A stretch of 64,000 nt of DNA from Pseudomonas putida (GTDB taxonomy: Bacteria; Pseudomonadota; Gammaproteobacteria; Pseudomonadales; Pseudomonadaceae), in contig NZ_MNAH01000001.1 of assembly GCF_001976065.1 (NCBI RefSeq), positions 533,066 through 597,065 of the forward strand, in the 5' to 3' direction. A program made the translations under genes and the position numbers. Below are positions 8,288 through 16,705 of the stretch, piece after piece. The notes below the pieces were generated by a model. It saw only the letters and a list, made by a program, of their open reading frames with translations, searched no databases and was not told the origin of the DNA. Each line of letters opens with the position of its first letter. Within the stretch, counting starts at the first letter, position 1.

Positions 8288-9157
8288 ATGGCCTTACCTG
8301 AAACCCTTGCAGAGCTGCGTGACTGTATATCGGCCCAGCACGAACAACTGACCGGTCGTCTGCGCGATGCCGCTCGTTACCTGATAGACAATCCGCATGA
8401 GATCGCACTCAACACGGTGGCCGAACTGGGTAAGCGTTCGAGCATCGCGCCTTCCGCTTATATTCGGCTGGCTCAGGCCCTTGGCTTTGCAGGGTTCAAG
8501 GATTTGCAGCGGTTGTTTCGCGCACCATTGCAACAGGTTGCCGACACTCATAGCGAGCGCATTCGGCACTATGGCGGTGAGACGTTGCTGGAGGACCCGA
8601 GCGACGTCGGCGGGATTCTGCGTGAATTCAGTCAGGCCAATATTGTGTCACTGGAACACCTGGCCGAGGGCGGCGAGCAGGCCAATATCGAAGCCGCCAT
8701 CGCCCATCTGCAAGTCGCGCGCACTACCTTCGTCATCGGCATGCGCCGTGCCTTTCCGGTTGCCGCCTATCTGAGCTACGCATTGAGTCGTGTGGGCCGG
8801 CGCACCGTGCACATCAGCGGTGCGGGCGGCACGTTGCCGGAGCAGGTCAGCGCCATTGCCGATGATGATTTATTGATAGCCGTCAGCTTCCCGCCGTACG
8901 CCCATGACACCGTTGAGGCTTGTCGTCTGGCGCGGGCCGCAGGCGTCACGCTGGTAGCGATCACCGACAGCGTTCTGAGCCCAATCGGGCAGATGGCTGA
9001 CACCGTGATCGAGGTCAATGACGCCGAGTTATTGGGGTTTCGCTCGCTCACCGCTTCGTTCTGTATTGCGCAAACCCTGGCCATGGGGCTGGCCTTCAGC
9101 GAGTGGCAATCGGACAGCACCTTTAGCCATGACCGGCTGAAAGATATCGACTGCTAA
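8288..9157 (+). CDS. MurR/RpiR family transcriptional regulator (HTH + SIS)
   Basis: This 289-residue regulator has an N-terminal RpiR helix-turn-helix (about 1-80, containing NTVAELGKRSSIAPSAYIRL) and a C-terminal SIS sugar-isomerase-like ligand domain (about 125-270), where VIGMRRAFPVAAYLSYALSRVG and DDLLIAVSFPPYAHDTVE are recognisable. SIS domains normally bind phosphosugars, but RpiR proteins in amino-acid and ureide operons respond to other metabolites. It lies inside the operon between the PLP enzyme and the deacetylase, so it probably regulates the whole unit. It could act on the promoter region near 4633-4672. Confidence 0.9.
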   Translation: MALPETLAELRDCISAQHEQLTGRLRDAARYLIDNPHEIALNTVAELGKRSSIAPSAYIRLAQALGFAGFKDLQRLFRAPLQQVADTHSERIRHYGGETLLEDPSDVGGILREFSQANIVSLEHLAEGGEQANIEAAIAHLQVARTTFVIGMRRAFPVAAYLSYALSRVGRRTVHISGAGGTLPEQVSAIADDDLLIAVSFPPYAHDTVEACRLARAAGVTLVAITDSVLSPIGQMADTVIEVNDAELLGFRSLTASFCIAQTLAMGLAFSEWQSDSTFSHDRLKDIDC

Positions 9158-9211
9158 GTCGCGACTTTCGCCAGGTACTTATTTAACCAGTCACTTCAGG
9201 AGAATATCCCG

Positions 9212-10108
9212 ATGGTTTCACCTGCACGCGATTTAGTGGGTTACGCAAGACAGCGACCGCAAGGCACCTGGCCGAATGGCGCACGTTTGGCCATCAGCCT
9301 GGTGATCAACTACGAAGAAGGTTCCGAACGCTCGCTGGCCATGGGCGACCCGGACCAGGAGTCCATGACTGAATGGGGTAGCTATTCAATACCAGACGGC
9401 ACACGCAATCTGGCCATGGAATCGATGTATGAGTACGGCTCTCGAGTCGGTATCTGGCGAATCCTGGATATTCTCGATCAGCAATCGGTTCGCGCAACTT
9501 TTCATGCATGCGCAGTGGCCTTTGAGCAGAACCCTGATGTGGCTCGCGCCGCGGTCGCGGGTGGCCATGAGATTTGCAGTCACGGTTATCGCTGGGAGGA
9601 AGTGTTTCGCCTGACCGAGGAACAGGAGCGTGAGCACATACGCCTGGCAATCGAATCGTTCGAGCGCACCTGTGGTAAGCGTCCCGTTGGCTGGTATTGC
9701 CGCTATGGCGCCAGCGTCAACACCCGTCGCCTGGTCGCTGAAGAGGGCGGTTTTCTCTACGACTCCGATGCCTACAACGACGATGTTCCCTACTTTGTCG
9801 AGGTCGAGGGCAAGCGTCATCTCGTGGTGCCTTACACCGCCGACGTGAACGATTTCCGCTACTGGAATTCTCCGGGTCTTTCCCAGGCATCGGACTTTTT
9901 CGAGTACATGAAAGAAAGCTTTGAGGTCCTTTATGAAGAGTCGGCTGAAGGGCCGCGCATGATGTCGATCGGGCTGCATCCACGCATGGTGGGCCGTCCC
10001 GGGCGGGTAAGGGCGATCAAGCAATTCATCGAGTATGCCAGGCAACACGGCGGTGTCTGGTTTGCTACGCGCGAAGAAATCGCCCGTGCCTGGCTTGAAC
10101 GAACTTGA
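9212..10108 (+). CDS. Polysaccharide deacetylase-fold hydrolase, PuuE allantoinase-like
   Basis: This 298-residue NodB-fold protein closely follows the PuuE-type layout: ARLAISLVINYEEGSERS near the N-terminus, HACAVAFEQNPDVARAAVAGGHEICSHGYRW, and a C-terminal SIGLHPRMVGRPGR region. PuuE enzymes hydrolyse the ring amide of allantoin without needing metal. Lying next to a hydantoinase (another cyclic-amide hydrolase), it suggests a pathway for cyclic ureides or related lactams. It has a strong AGGAG site before the ATG. The substrate may not be allantoin, since no other ureide genes (allantoate amidohydrolase, ureidoglycolase) are present in the window. Confidence 0.85.
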   Translation: MVSPARDLVGYARQRPQGTWPNGARLAISLVINYEEGSERSLAMGDPDQESMTEWGSYSIPDGTRNLAMESMYEYGSRVGIWRILDILDQQSVRATFHACAVAFEQNPDVARAAVAGGHEICSHGYRWEEVFRLTEEQEREHIRLAIESFERTCGKRPVGWYCRYGASVNTRRLVAEEGGFLYDSDAYNDDVPYFVEVEGKRHLVVPYTADVNDFRYWNSPGLSQASDFFEYMKESFEVLYEESAEGPRMMSIGLHPRMVGRPGRVRAIKQFIEYARQHGGVWFATREEIARAWLERT

Positions 10109-10162
10109 TTGAAGACACGCGCCGCCTGATCGGCTGGGGGTTACTTCTGGAAGAGGCCTGAT

Positions 10163-11599
10163 ATGCAACCTTTTGATACGGTGATTCGCAACGCCCGCGT
10201 GGTAACCGCCGCGGACACGTTCACCAGCGATATTGGTATTCGTGATGGGCGCATCGTCTCCCTTGGCCTGGACCTGGCGCAAGGTCACCAGGAGATCGAC
10301 GCGGCAGGCCGGCATGTCACCCCCGGTGGCATCGACAGCCACGTGCACCTTGACCAGCCGACTGGCGACGGCTCGGTGATGGCCGATGACTTCTTCAGCG
10401 GCACGGTCTCGGCGGCCTGCGGCGGCACCACCACCGTCATCCCGTTTGCCTGCCAGCAGAAGGGCGAAAGCCTGCGCTCTGCCGTCGATGACTACCATCG
10501 TCGGGCGGGTACCAAGCCGGTGATCGATTATGCCTTCCACTTGATCGTCACCGACCCCACCCCGCAGTTGCTGCGTGAAGAACTGCCGGCCTTGATTGCT
10601 GAAGGCTATACATCGTTCAAGATCTACATGACCTACGATGCGCTGAAGCTGGGCGACCGGGAGATACTCGAGACGTTGTCGGTCGCGCGTCGCGAGGGTG
10701 CCATGGTGATGCTCCATGCCGAGAACAGCGATTGCATCGCCTGGCTTACCGAGCGACTACTGGCGGCCGGGCTGACTGCGCCGCGCTACCACAGCGCGTC
10801 GCGGCCGATGCTGGTGGAGCGCGAAGCGACCCATCGTGCCATCGCCCTTGCCGAGCTGGTGGACGTGCCGATCCTGATCGTGCACGTGTCGGGTCGCGAG
10901 GCCGTGGAGCAGATACGCTGGGCCCAAAGCCAGGGGTTGAAGGTGTACGCCGAAACCTGCCCGCAGTACCTGTTCCTGACCGCCGACTCGCTGGGGTGTG
11001 ACGACAGCTTCGAAGGTGCCAAGTGCATCTGCAGCCCGCCGCCGCGCGATGCCGCAAACCAGCAGGTAATCTGGGATGGCTTGGAGAACGGCTTGTTTCA
11101 GATTTTCTCGTCAGACCACGCACCCTTTCGCTTCGATGGCCCGAATGGCAAGAAGGCCCACGGTGAAGAGGTGTCGTTCGACCAGATCGCCAACGGCATT
11201 CCCGGTGTCGAAACCCGCATGGCACTGCTCTGGTCCGAAGGCGTGCGCAGTGGGCGCATCACCGCGCAAAGCTTTGTTGCGCTGACCTCCACTAATGCCG
11301 CCAAGATGTATGGGTTGTATCCGCGCAAGGGCAGCATCGCTATTGGTGCCGATGCCGACCTGGTGATCTGGAACGAAGGTGAGTCGGTACACCTGTGCAA
11401 CGAAATGCTGCACCACAACGTCGATTACACGCCTTACGCCGGCATGACGCTGAGCGCCTGGCCGGCCATGACCCTGTCTCGCGGTGAGGTGGTCTGGGAC
11501 GGCGAGCCGCGCGGTCAGGCAGGTCGCGGCCGGTTTCTGCCGTGCGAGCGCCCGGCGCCCGCGCAACTGCGCCGACGTAAGACTGAGTTGCAATTGTGA
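10163..11599 (+). CDS. hydA: Dihydropyrimidinase / D-hydantoinase
   Basis: This 478-residue amidohydrolase of the cyclic amidase group has a complete binuclear metal site: HVH at residues 60-62 (GGIDSHVHLDQ), the carboxylated lysine Lys153 (SFKIYMTYD), His185 (LHAEN), His241 (VHVSG) and Asp318 (SSDHAPF). It opens 5,6-dihydropyrimidines or hydantoins to N-carbamoyl amino acids. It is the last intact gene of the ABC/PLP/RpiR/PuuE-like run, and the hydratase remnant overlaps its stop codon by four bases. No N-carbamoyl amidohydrolase is adjacent, although a nitrilase-fold enzyme lies 5 kb away at 16702. The family call is secure; the in vivo substrate is uncertain. Confidence 0.9.
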   Translation: MQPFDTVIRNARVVTAADTFTSDIGIRDGRIVSLGLDLAQGHQEIDAAGRHVTPGGIDSHVHLDQPTGDGSVMADDFFSGTVSAACGGTTTVIPFACQQKGESLRSAVDDYHRRAGTKPVIDYAFHLIVTDPTPQLLREELPALIAEGYTSFKIYMTYDALKLGDREILETLSVARREGAMVMLHAENSDCIAWLTERLLAAGLTAPRYHSASRPMLVEREATHRAIALAELVDVPILIVHVSGREAVEQIRWAQSQGLKVYAETCPQYLFLTADSLGCDDSFEGAKCICSPPPRDAANQQVIWDGLENGLFQIFSSDHAPFRFDGPNGKKAHGEEVSFDQIANGIPGVETRMALLWSEGVRSGRITAQSFVALTSTNAAKMYGLYPRKGSIAIGADADLVIWNEGESVHLCNEMLHHNVDYTPYAGMTLSAWPAMTLSRGEVVWDGEPRGQAGRGRFLPCERPAPAQLRRRKTELQL

Positions 11600-12030
11600 G
11601 TGCGGTCGCGCAGGTGGCCGCCATCCTGATTCGCGGTTGGCGTGAGGGGCGCCAACAACCGCCAACCCTGGAGCTGGCTAGCGAAGCCGAAGCCTATGCC
11701 GTGCAGCACCAGGTAGCGGATGTCCTCGGCTGGTTCGCCTCCGGGCCGCCAGCGGCCTGGACGGCGCTCCGGGAGGGCTGATCAGTGCCGCCGGGGTATC
11801 GGCAATGGCGATACACCCGTCGAGTTGGCAGGTTCCGCAGGGCGATGCCTTTGGGGATCGAGGCCGAACTGATCGTGCGCCTGTCGCGCGACCTCGACCA
11901 GAACACTGATCTGGCCATGGCCTGTGTGGCACGCGCTGGCCGCAGGGCGATCAGGCCGCGCCACGGCTTCGGCTGGCCGACCAGCAACTCAATCGCGAGC
12001 CAACGCGCACGCTCGACAGAAGCCTGGTGA
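11596..12030 (+). pseudogene. Degraded 2-keto-4-pentenoate hydratase / FAH-superfamily gene
   Basis: The reading frame opens with a GTG overlapping the hydantoinase stop, and its first about 55 residues (ILIRGWREGRQ, LASEAEAYAVQHQVAD) match the start of MhpD-type hydratases. Similarity then jumps frames: GLISAAGVSAMAIHPSSWQV, then after a shift near 11850 GIEAELIVRLSRDLDQ, then RLRLADQQLN near 11975. At least two frameshifts and a large internal deletion have reduced a gene of about 780 bases to 435. The coupled start shows it was once the next gene of the hydantoinase operon. Confidence 0.75.
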
Positions 12031-12039
12031 TAGGCGGTT

Positions 12040-12921
12040 TTACGATAAGCGCTCGCGGAGAAAATCGATGAATGCCATCGTCCGCGCTGAACGTCGTCGC
12101 TCACGACTGAGCACAGCGCTGACAGGCAGTGCGGTGGTCTGATAATCGTCGAGCACGATACGAACGCTGCCCTGTTCGACGTCAGCTGCAAACAACCATT
12201 CTGGAGAAAGGGAAATACCCAAGCCGCAGAGAACCATTTCACGGATGGCCTCGCTGCTATTGCTGGTGACGTTGCCTTTGATGGCTACATCGAGCTCTTG
12301 CCCGATGTGCGTGAAATGCCAACTGTCGTAATGCTCCAGCAATGTGAAACCGATGCAGTTGTGGCCTGTCAGCTCATTGGGCTCGCGTGGCAGTCCGTGT
12401 CGATCCAGATAGGTGGGCGCGGCATAGACCCGCCGCGTGCTGGTACCCAGTGGCACGGCCACCAATCCCTCGTTCTTCACCGCGCCAATCCGGATGGCCA
12501 GGTCGATATTTTCCTTGAGCAGATCTTCGTTGTGATCGCTCAGCCGCAGGTCGATCCGGACATCTGGATGGCGCTGCAGGAAAGTCCCTATGAGCGGTGC
12601 TATGCACAACCTCCCATAGCTGACCGGTGCAGCGACTCGCAGAGGGCCGGCGATCTGCTCCTGACCGCTGGTAAAGCTGCGTGTGGCGGTTTCGAGGTGG
12701 CCGAGAATCTCCTGGCAGTGGCTGTAGAAGCGTTGCCCTTCGTCGGTCAGGGCCAGGTGCCGGGTGCTGCGGGCGAACAATGGCCCGCCCAGATACTGCT
12801 CCAGAGCGCGCACCTGCTTGCTCACTGCCGGCTGCCCCATGTTCAGCTCGCGAGCAACTGCAGAAAACGACCCGCGTTCCACGACCCGTACAAAGATGTG
12901 CATGCTGTCGAACAAGTCCAT
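12040..12921 (-). CDS. LysR family transcriptional regulator
   Basis: This 293-residue LysR protein has an N-terminal winged HTH (MDLFDSMHIFVRVVERGSFSAVARELNMGQPAVSKQVRALE, residues 1-41) and a substrate-binding domain from about 90. It resembles the large CrgA-like subgroup usually encoded next to a single oxidoreductase. It is transcribed away from the quinone oxidoreductase gene with 109 bases between the starts, the usual arrangement for a regulator and its target. Its 3' end lies 10 bases from the hydratase pseudogene. Confidence 0.92.
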   Translation of the reverse strand: MDLFDSMHIFVRVVERGSFSAVARELNMGQPAVSKQVRALEQYLGGPLFARSTRHLALTDEGQRFYSHCQEILGHLETATRSFTSGQEQIAGPLRVAAPVSYGRLCIAPLIGTFLQRHPDVRIDLRLSDHNEDLLKENIDLAIRIGAVKNEGLVAVPLGTSTRRVYAAPTYLDRHGLPREPNELTGHNCIGFTLLEHYDSWHFTHIGQELDVAIKGNVTSNSSEAIREMVLCGLGISLSPEWLFAADVEQGSVRIVLDDYQTTALPVSAVLSRERRRSARTMAFIDFLRERLS

Positions 12922-13030
12922 CGGCGATTAGACCTCTTTGTGGAATAAGTTATATGCCAATTTAGTCTCTTATCGGAATGATGAACGCGCGGCAATCTGT
13001 AAGCGTCCACTTGATCAGAGGTTGCCCATC

Positions 13031-14032
13031 ATGAATCACTCCATGCTTGCTGCTATCGCCGAGTCCGCTCAGGCCCCTCTGGCTGTCCGCCAAATCGATC
13101 GCCCTGTACCCGGTAAGGGGCAGGTGCTGGTCAGGGTTCACGCGGCAGGGGTCAACCCTCTCGATACCAAGATCGCCGCCGGCGCAGGGGCTCACGCCCG
13201 TCAGGCACTACCCGCAGTGCTCGGCCTGGATCTCGCCGGCACGGTTATCGAGTTGGGCGAGGCGGTTGAAGGTTTCACCCTGGGCCAGGAAGTCTTCGGT
13301 ATGCCCGGCGGGATCGGCGGTGCCCAGGGTACTATGGCCGAATACATTGCCGTGGATGCCCGGCTGATCGCGTCAAAGCCGTCCACTCTCGACATGCGTG
13401 AGGCGGCTGCATTGCCTTTGGTATTCATTACCGCATGGGAAGGTTTGGTAGATCGTGCCAATGTCCGTGCCGGTCAGCGTGTGCTGATTCATGGCGGCGC
13501 AGGTGGGGTCGGCCAGGTGGCTGTGCAACTGGCCAAGGCTCGCGGTGCCGACGTCTACGCCACCGGTTCGGCGGCGAGTCTCGACTTCATTCGCTCGCTG
13601 GGGGCTACGGCCATCGACTATCAGGCGCAGAGCGTAGAGGACTATGTCGAGCACTATACGGCTGGTGAAGGTTTCGACATCGTCTACGACACCGTAGGCG
13701 GTAGCACGCTGGATGCGTCATTCAAGGCCGTGAAGCCTTATACCGGGCACGTGCTGAGCTGCCTGGGTTGGGGGCAGCACAGCCTGGCGCCGTTGTCGTT
13801 CAAAAGTGCAACCTACTCGGGTGTATTCACCCTGGCGCCTTTGCTCACCGGCAAAGGACGCGAACACCATGGCGCTATTCTGCGCGAGGCCGCCGCGTTG
13901 GCCAATGCCGGTCAACTGACGATCCGCGTGGATCAACAGCACTTTGAGCTGTCAGAAGTCAACGAGGCATTTCGCCAGGTCGCGCAAGGCCGCGGCAAGG
14001 GCAAGACGGTAATCCAATTGGTGAGTGAATAA
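13031..14032 (+). CDS. Zinc-type/quinone oxidoreductase, MDR superfamily
   Basis: This 333-residue medium-chain dehydrogenase/reductase is of the quinone oxidoreductase branch. It has the GroES-like N-terminal half (VRVHAAGVNPLDTKI, then LGLDLAGTV), the NADPH-binding motif HGGAGGVGQVAVQLAKARGA and a C-terminal ADH_zinc_N_2 segment ending GKTVIQLV. The zinc ligands of true alcohol dehydrogenases are absent, so it probably reduces quinones or activated alkenes with NADPH. The ATG at 13031 was chosen by family start; the frame is open further upstream without similarity. It is divergent from the LysR gene, which is the likely regulator. Confidence 0.9.
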   Translation: MNHSMLAAIAESAQAPLAVRQIDRPVPGKGQVLVRVHAAGVNPLDTKIAAGAGAHARQALPAVLGLDLAGTVIELGEAVEGFTLGQEVFGMPGGIGGAQGTMAEYIAVDARLIASKPSTLDMREAAALPLVFITAWEGLVDRANVRAGQRVLIHGGAGGVGQVAVQLAKARGADVYATGSAASLDFIRSLGATAIDYQAQSVEDYVEHYTAGEGFDIVYDTVGGSTLDASFKAVKPYTGHVLSCLGWGQHSLAPLSFKSATYSGVFTLAPLLTGKGREHHGAILREAAALANAGQLTIRVDQQHFELSEVNEAFRQVAQGRGKGKTVIQLVSE

Positions 14033-14036
14033 TCCT

Positions 14037-14076
14037 CGCCCTTGACCAGGCCGGCGTCGATGCAGCGACGCAGCAG
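14037..14076 (-). mobile_element. 40-base remnant of an IS1182-type transposase gene
   Basis: On the minus strand this stretch reads LLRRCIDAGLVKGE, closely matching the EVLRRCMDAGLIKGE segment of the intact transposase at 45576-46973. By my count 35 of 40 bases agree with positions 45957-45996 (opposite strand). It starts four bases after the oxidoreductase stop codon. It is a scar of a related element, not a gene. Confidence 0.5.
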
Positions 14077-14156
14077 ATCGATATCAGGCCTGTGGGTGAA
14101 ATCCGCAGCTGAAACTAATGTCGATCTCGACGCTGGCGTTCGGACTGTTTCTGGAC

Positions 14157-15059
14157 TCACCCTTCTGCGAAAATCTCGATCAGCTCCGCCAGGAATGCAC
14201 CCACCAACTCCCGTTGCCGCGCCGAATGGCGAACGGCCGCATGAAAGCCGACTTCATAGCGCAACAGCTCAGGATTGAGCGGATGCAATTGCCCCAGTTG
14301 TTCATGTTTGGCCGCGTAGTGCTGGGGCAAAAAGCCCACATGCTGGCCCGACAGGATCAGCAGAGCCGCGCCGTCCATGCTGTCAGTGAGCACCGTCAAG
14401 CGTTCGATGCTGGTGGGTGGGGGCATTTCCGGCAAAGGATGACTGGGCCAGACCCAGTCGTAATCGCGCACGTCATCGCGGGTCAGTGCACCCACGTGGG
14501 CGAACAGCGGGTGCGCAGGGGCGCAGTAGGCGATTTGGGTTTCCTTGAACAAGGGGTAGTAATCGATGTTGGGCAAGCGGTGCCAAAAGTAACCGATGGC
14601 CAGGTCGATGTGGCCGTTGATGATTTTCTCTTCCAGCAAGGAGGACGACAATTCAGTGAAGTGGAAGTACAACCCCTCATGTCGTGATCGCAAACGGGCA
14701 ATGGCGAGGGCGATGTTTTTGTTGGCGGACGGATCGATTTGACCAAGCAAGCCGATGTTGATATTGCCCGATACCTTGCGATTGATGTGCTGAACCTCAA
14801 CCCGAAAGCCCTCGGCCGCCGCCACTAACCGACGCGCCGCGTCGATAAATTGCCCACCCTTGGGTGTCACCGAAAATCCGCCGCGCCCACGCTCGCACAG
14901 GCGAAATCCCACCCGCGCTTCCAGCGTCGCCAATTGCGCGCTGATGGTGGGTTGCGTGGTATTGAGCGCTGTCTGCGCGGCCGAGATACCGCCCGCCTCA
15001 ACTACAGTCAGAAAGACCCGGATTAGACGCAAATCCAGTTCCGATACAGTGCCCAGCAT
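14157..15059 (-). CDS. LysR family transcriptional regulator
   Basis: This 300-residue LysR regulator has its HTH at residues 5-65 (LDLRLIRVFLTVVEAGGISAAQTALNTTQPTISAQLATLE) and an effector domain beyond about 95. It is transcribed away from the NCS1 permease/nitrilase pair, with an inverted repeat in between, so it probably controls uptake and hydrolysis of their shared substrate. Its stop is about 80 bases from the IS-like remnant. Confidence 0.92.
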   Translation of the reverse strand: MLGTVSELDLRLIRVFLTVVEAGGISAAQTALNTTQPTISAQLATLEARVGFRLCERGRGGFSVTPKGGQFIDAARRLVAAAEGFRVEVQHINRKVSGNINIGLLGQIDPSANKNIALAIARLRSRHEGLYFHFTELSSSLLEEKIINGHIDLAIGYFWHRLPNIDYYPLFKETQIAYCAPAHPLFAHVGALTRDDVRDYDWVWPSHPLPEMPPPTSIERLTVLTDSMDGAALLILSGQHVGFLPQHYAAKHEQLGQLHPLNPELLRYEVGFHAAVRHSARQRELVGAFLAELIEIFAEG

Positions 15060-15078
15060 GTATGCCTCCGAGTTTCGC

Positions 15079-15100
15079 TACATAGGCGCGAATCTATGTA
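15079..15100. promoter_or_regulatory. LysR-type inverted repeat before the permease gene
   Basis: TACATAG (15079-15085) and CTATGTA (15094-15100) are perfect inverted arms separated by eight bases, beginning 20 bases upstream of the LysR start and lying in the divergent promoter region. The position and dyad shape fit an autoregulatory LysR recognition site. Inferred from symmetry only. Confidence 0.55.
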
Positions 15101-15205
15101 AACAGTGCGCCTGCGATATTTTACCGCCCAGACCAACCTCCTACATTGCAATGAAACCGGCGCATTGCCCAGAAAAACAACAATTGCCAGCATAGGAACA
15201 TTCAT

Positions 15206-16705
15206 ATGTCAGGGTCCCCACAGTCTGCGCACGCCCTTGAAGCGAGCGGCGGGTTGGCCATCGAAGGCCACTCGATCGATTACATTCCGGAAAACGAACG
15301 TCACGCCAAACTCAGCAGCCAGGGACCTTTCTGGTTTCTGGGCAACTTCCACTTCTTCACCATCTCGATCGGTTTCGTCGGCCCAAGCCTCGGCCTGTCG
15401 GCGCTGTGGACTATGTTGGCCGGCGCACTGGGCATCATGTTCGGCACCATCTTCATGGCCTTCCACGGTTCGCAAGGTCCGGAAATGGGCCTGCCGCAAA
15501 TGATCCAGTCCCGTGCACAATTCGGTTATCGCGGCGTGATACTGGCCCTGATGGCGACGATGTTTGTGTTCGTCGGCTTCAATGTGGTGAACATCTCGCT
15601 GATCATGAACGGCCTCGAACATGTGTTCGGCATCGACCCGACCATTGTCGCGGTGGCGGTCGTGCTGATCGGCGCATTGCTGTCGATCTACGGCCACGAC
15701 CTGATGCACAAAGCCTTCAAATGGGCGTTGCTGGCCACGTTGCCGCTGTACGCGCTGGTCACCATCGCCCTGATGTTCGGCGCTGGCCAAGAGGGCGTCA
15801 CCCCAGCGGCGGACCTCGGTTTCAACTGGGTAGCGTTCGCCACGCTGTTTGCCATCGGCGCCAGCTACAACATTTCCTATGCGCCCTATGTCTCCGACTA
15901 CTCCCGCTACCTGCCGAAAAACACCAGCAGACCAAAACTGATCGCTGCCGTGTTCATCGGAGCCTCGCTGTCCGGCAGCTGGATGATCGGCCTCGGCGCT
16001 TGGCTGGCGCAGCAGCTTAAAGCGGTGGACGCGCTGGTGGCGTTGAGCCAGGTCGGGTCTTCGATGATTCCTGGGTTGGGCAATGTGCTGGTGATCGTCT
16101 CGGTGGCGGGGTTCCTGCCGATCATCGCGCTCAACACCTACAGCGCCATGTTGACGCTGCTGACTGGCGTCGACTCAATCAAAAAAATCACCCCGACACC
16201 CCGCGCCCGGATCCTGTCCATCACTGCGATTAGCGTGGTGCTGCTGACCTGCGTGCTGTCGATCAAAGGCGACGGCATCGCGTTGCTGAACACCTTCCTT
16301 GTACTGCTCCTGTACTTCCTCGTGCCCTGGACCGCCGTCAATCTGGTCGACTACTTCTTCGTGCGCAAAGGCCGCTACGCGATCCCGCACTTTTTCACGC
16401 CGAAGGGCATTTACGGCGCCTGGCAATTTCGCGGCATCGTCTCGTACCTGATCGGCTTCGCCGCGATGGTGCCGTTCTTCTACATCTTCGATGCCGCGGC
16501 CAACAAAGAAGTATTTGTTGGCCCGCTGGCACGCATGCTCGAAGGCGTGGACATCGCTTGGCTGGTGGGCTTGATGGTGTCGGGCCTGACGTACTTTATC
16601 CTCAGTCGATCGCTGGACCTCGCGGCGGAACGTCGGGTCATCGATTCAATTACCGAGGGCGACATCATCTCCATGACCAAACTCACTGTGGAGGAGGTGC
16701 GTTGA
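15206..16705 (+). CDS. NCS1 family permease (cytosine/purine/hydantoin type)
   Basis: This 499-residue inner-membrane protein with about 12 hydrophobic segments is of the nucleobase-cation symporter-1 family. Diagnostic parts are the first-helix stretch GPFWFLGNFHFFTISIGFVGPSLGLS, NISYAPYVSDYSRYLP in the middle and VPWTAVNLVDYFFVRKGRY. Family substrates are cytosine, purines, allantoin, thiamin precursors and hydantoins. It overlaps the nitrilase gene by four bases, so the imported compound is probably that enzyme's substrate. A LysR gene is divergent. The exact ligand is not readable from the sequence. Confidence 0.92.
   Translation: MSGSPQSAHALEASGGLAIEGHSIDYIPENERHAKLSSQGPFWFLGNFHFFTISIGFVGPSLGLSALWTMLAGALGIMFGTIFMAFHGSQGPEMGLPQMIQSRAQFGYRGVILALMATMFVFVGFNVVNISLIMNGLEHVFGIDPTIVAVAVVLIGALLSIYGHDLMHKAFKWALLATLPLYALVTIALMFGAGQEGVTPAADLGFNWVAFATLFAIGASYNISYAPYVSDYSRYLPKNTSRPKLIAAVFIGASLSGSWMIGLGAWLAQQLKAVDALVALSQVGSSMIPGLGNVLVIVSVAGFLPIIALNTYSAMLTLLTGVDSIKKITPTPRARILSITAISVVLLTCVLSIKGDGIALLNTFLVLLLYFLVPWTAVNLVDYFFVRKGRYAIPHFFTPKGIYGAWQFRGIVSYLIGFAAMVPFFYIFDAAANKEVFVGPLARMLEGVDIAWLVGLMVSGLTYFILSRSLDLAAERRVIDSITEGDIISMTKLTVEEVR

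Noticed and set aside
9386..10717. A 443-codon open frame on the minus strand
   Set aside because: It runs across the deacetylase and the start of the hydantoinase, both well supported on the plus strand.
12942..12980. ATAAG/CTTAT inverted words between the LysR and quinone oxidoreductase genes
   Set aside because: The arms are only five bases, AT-rich and about 30 bases apart, so they are not distinguishable from chance.
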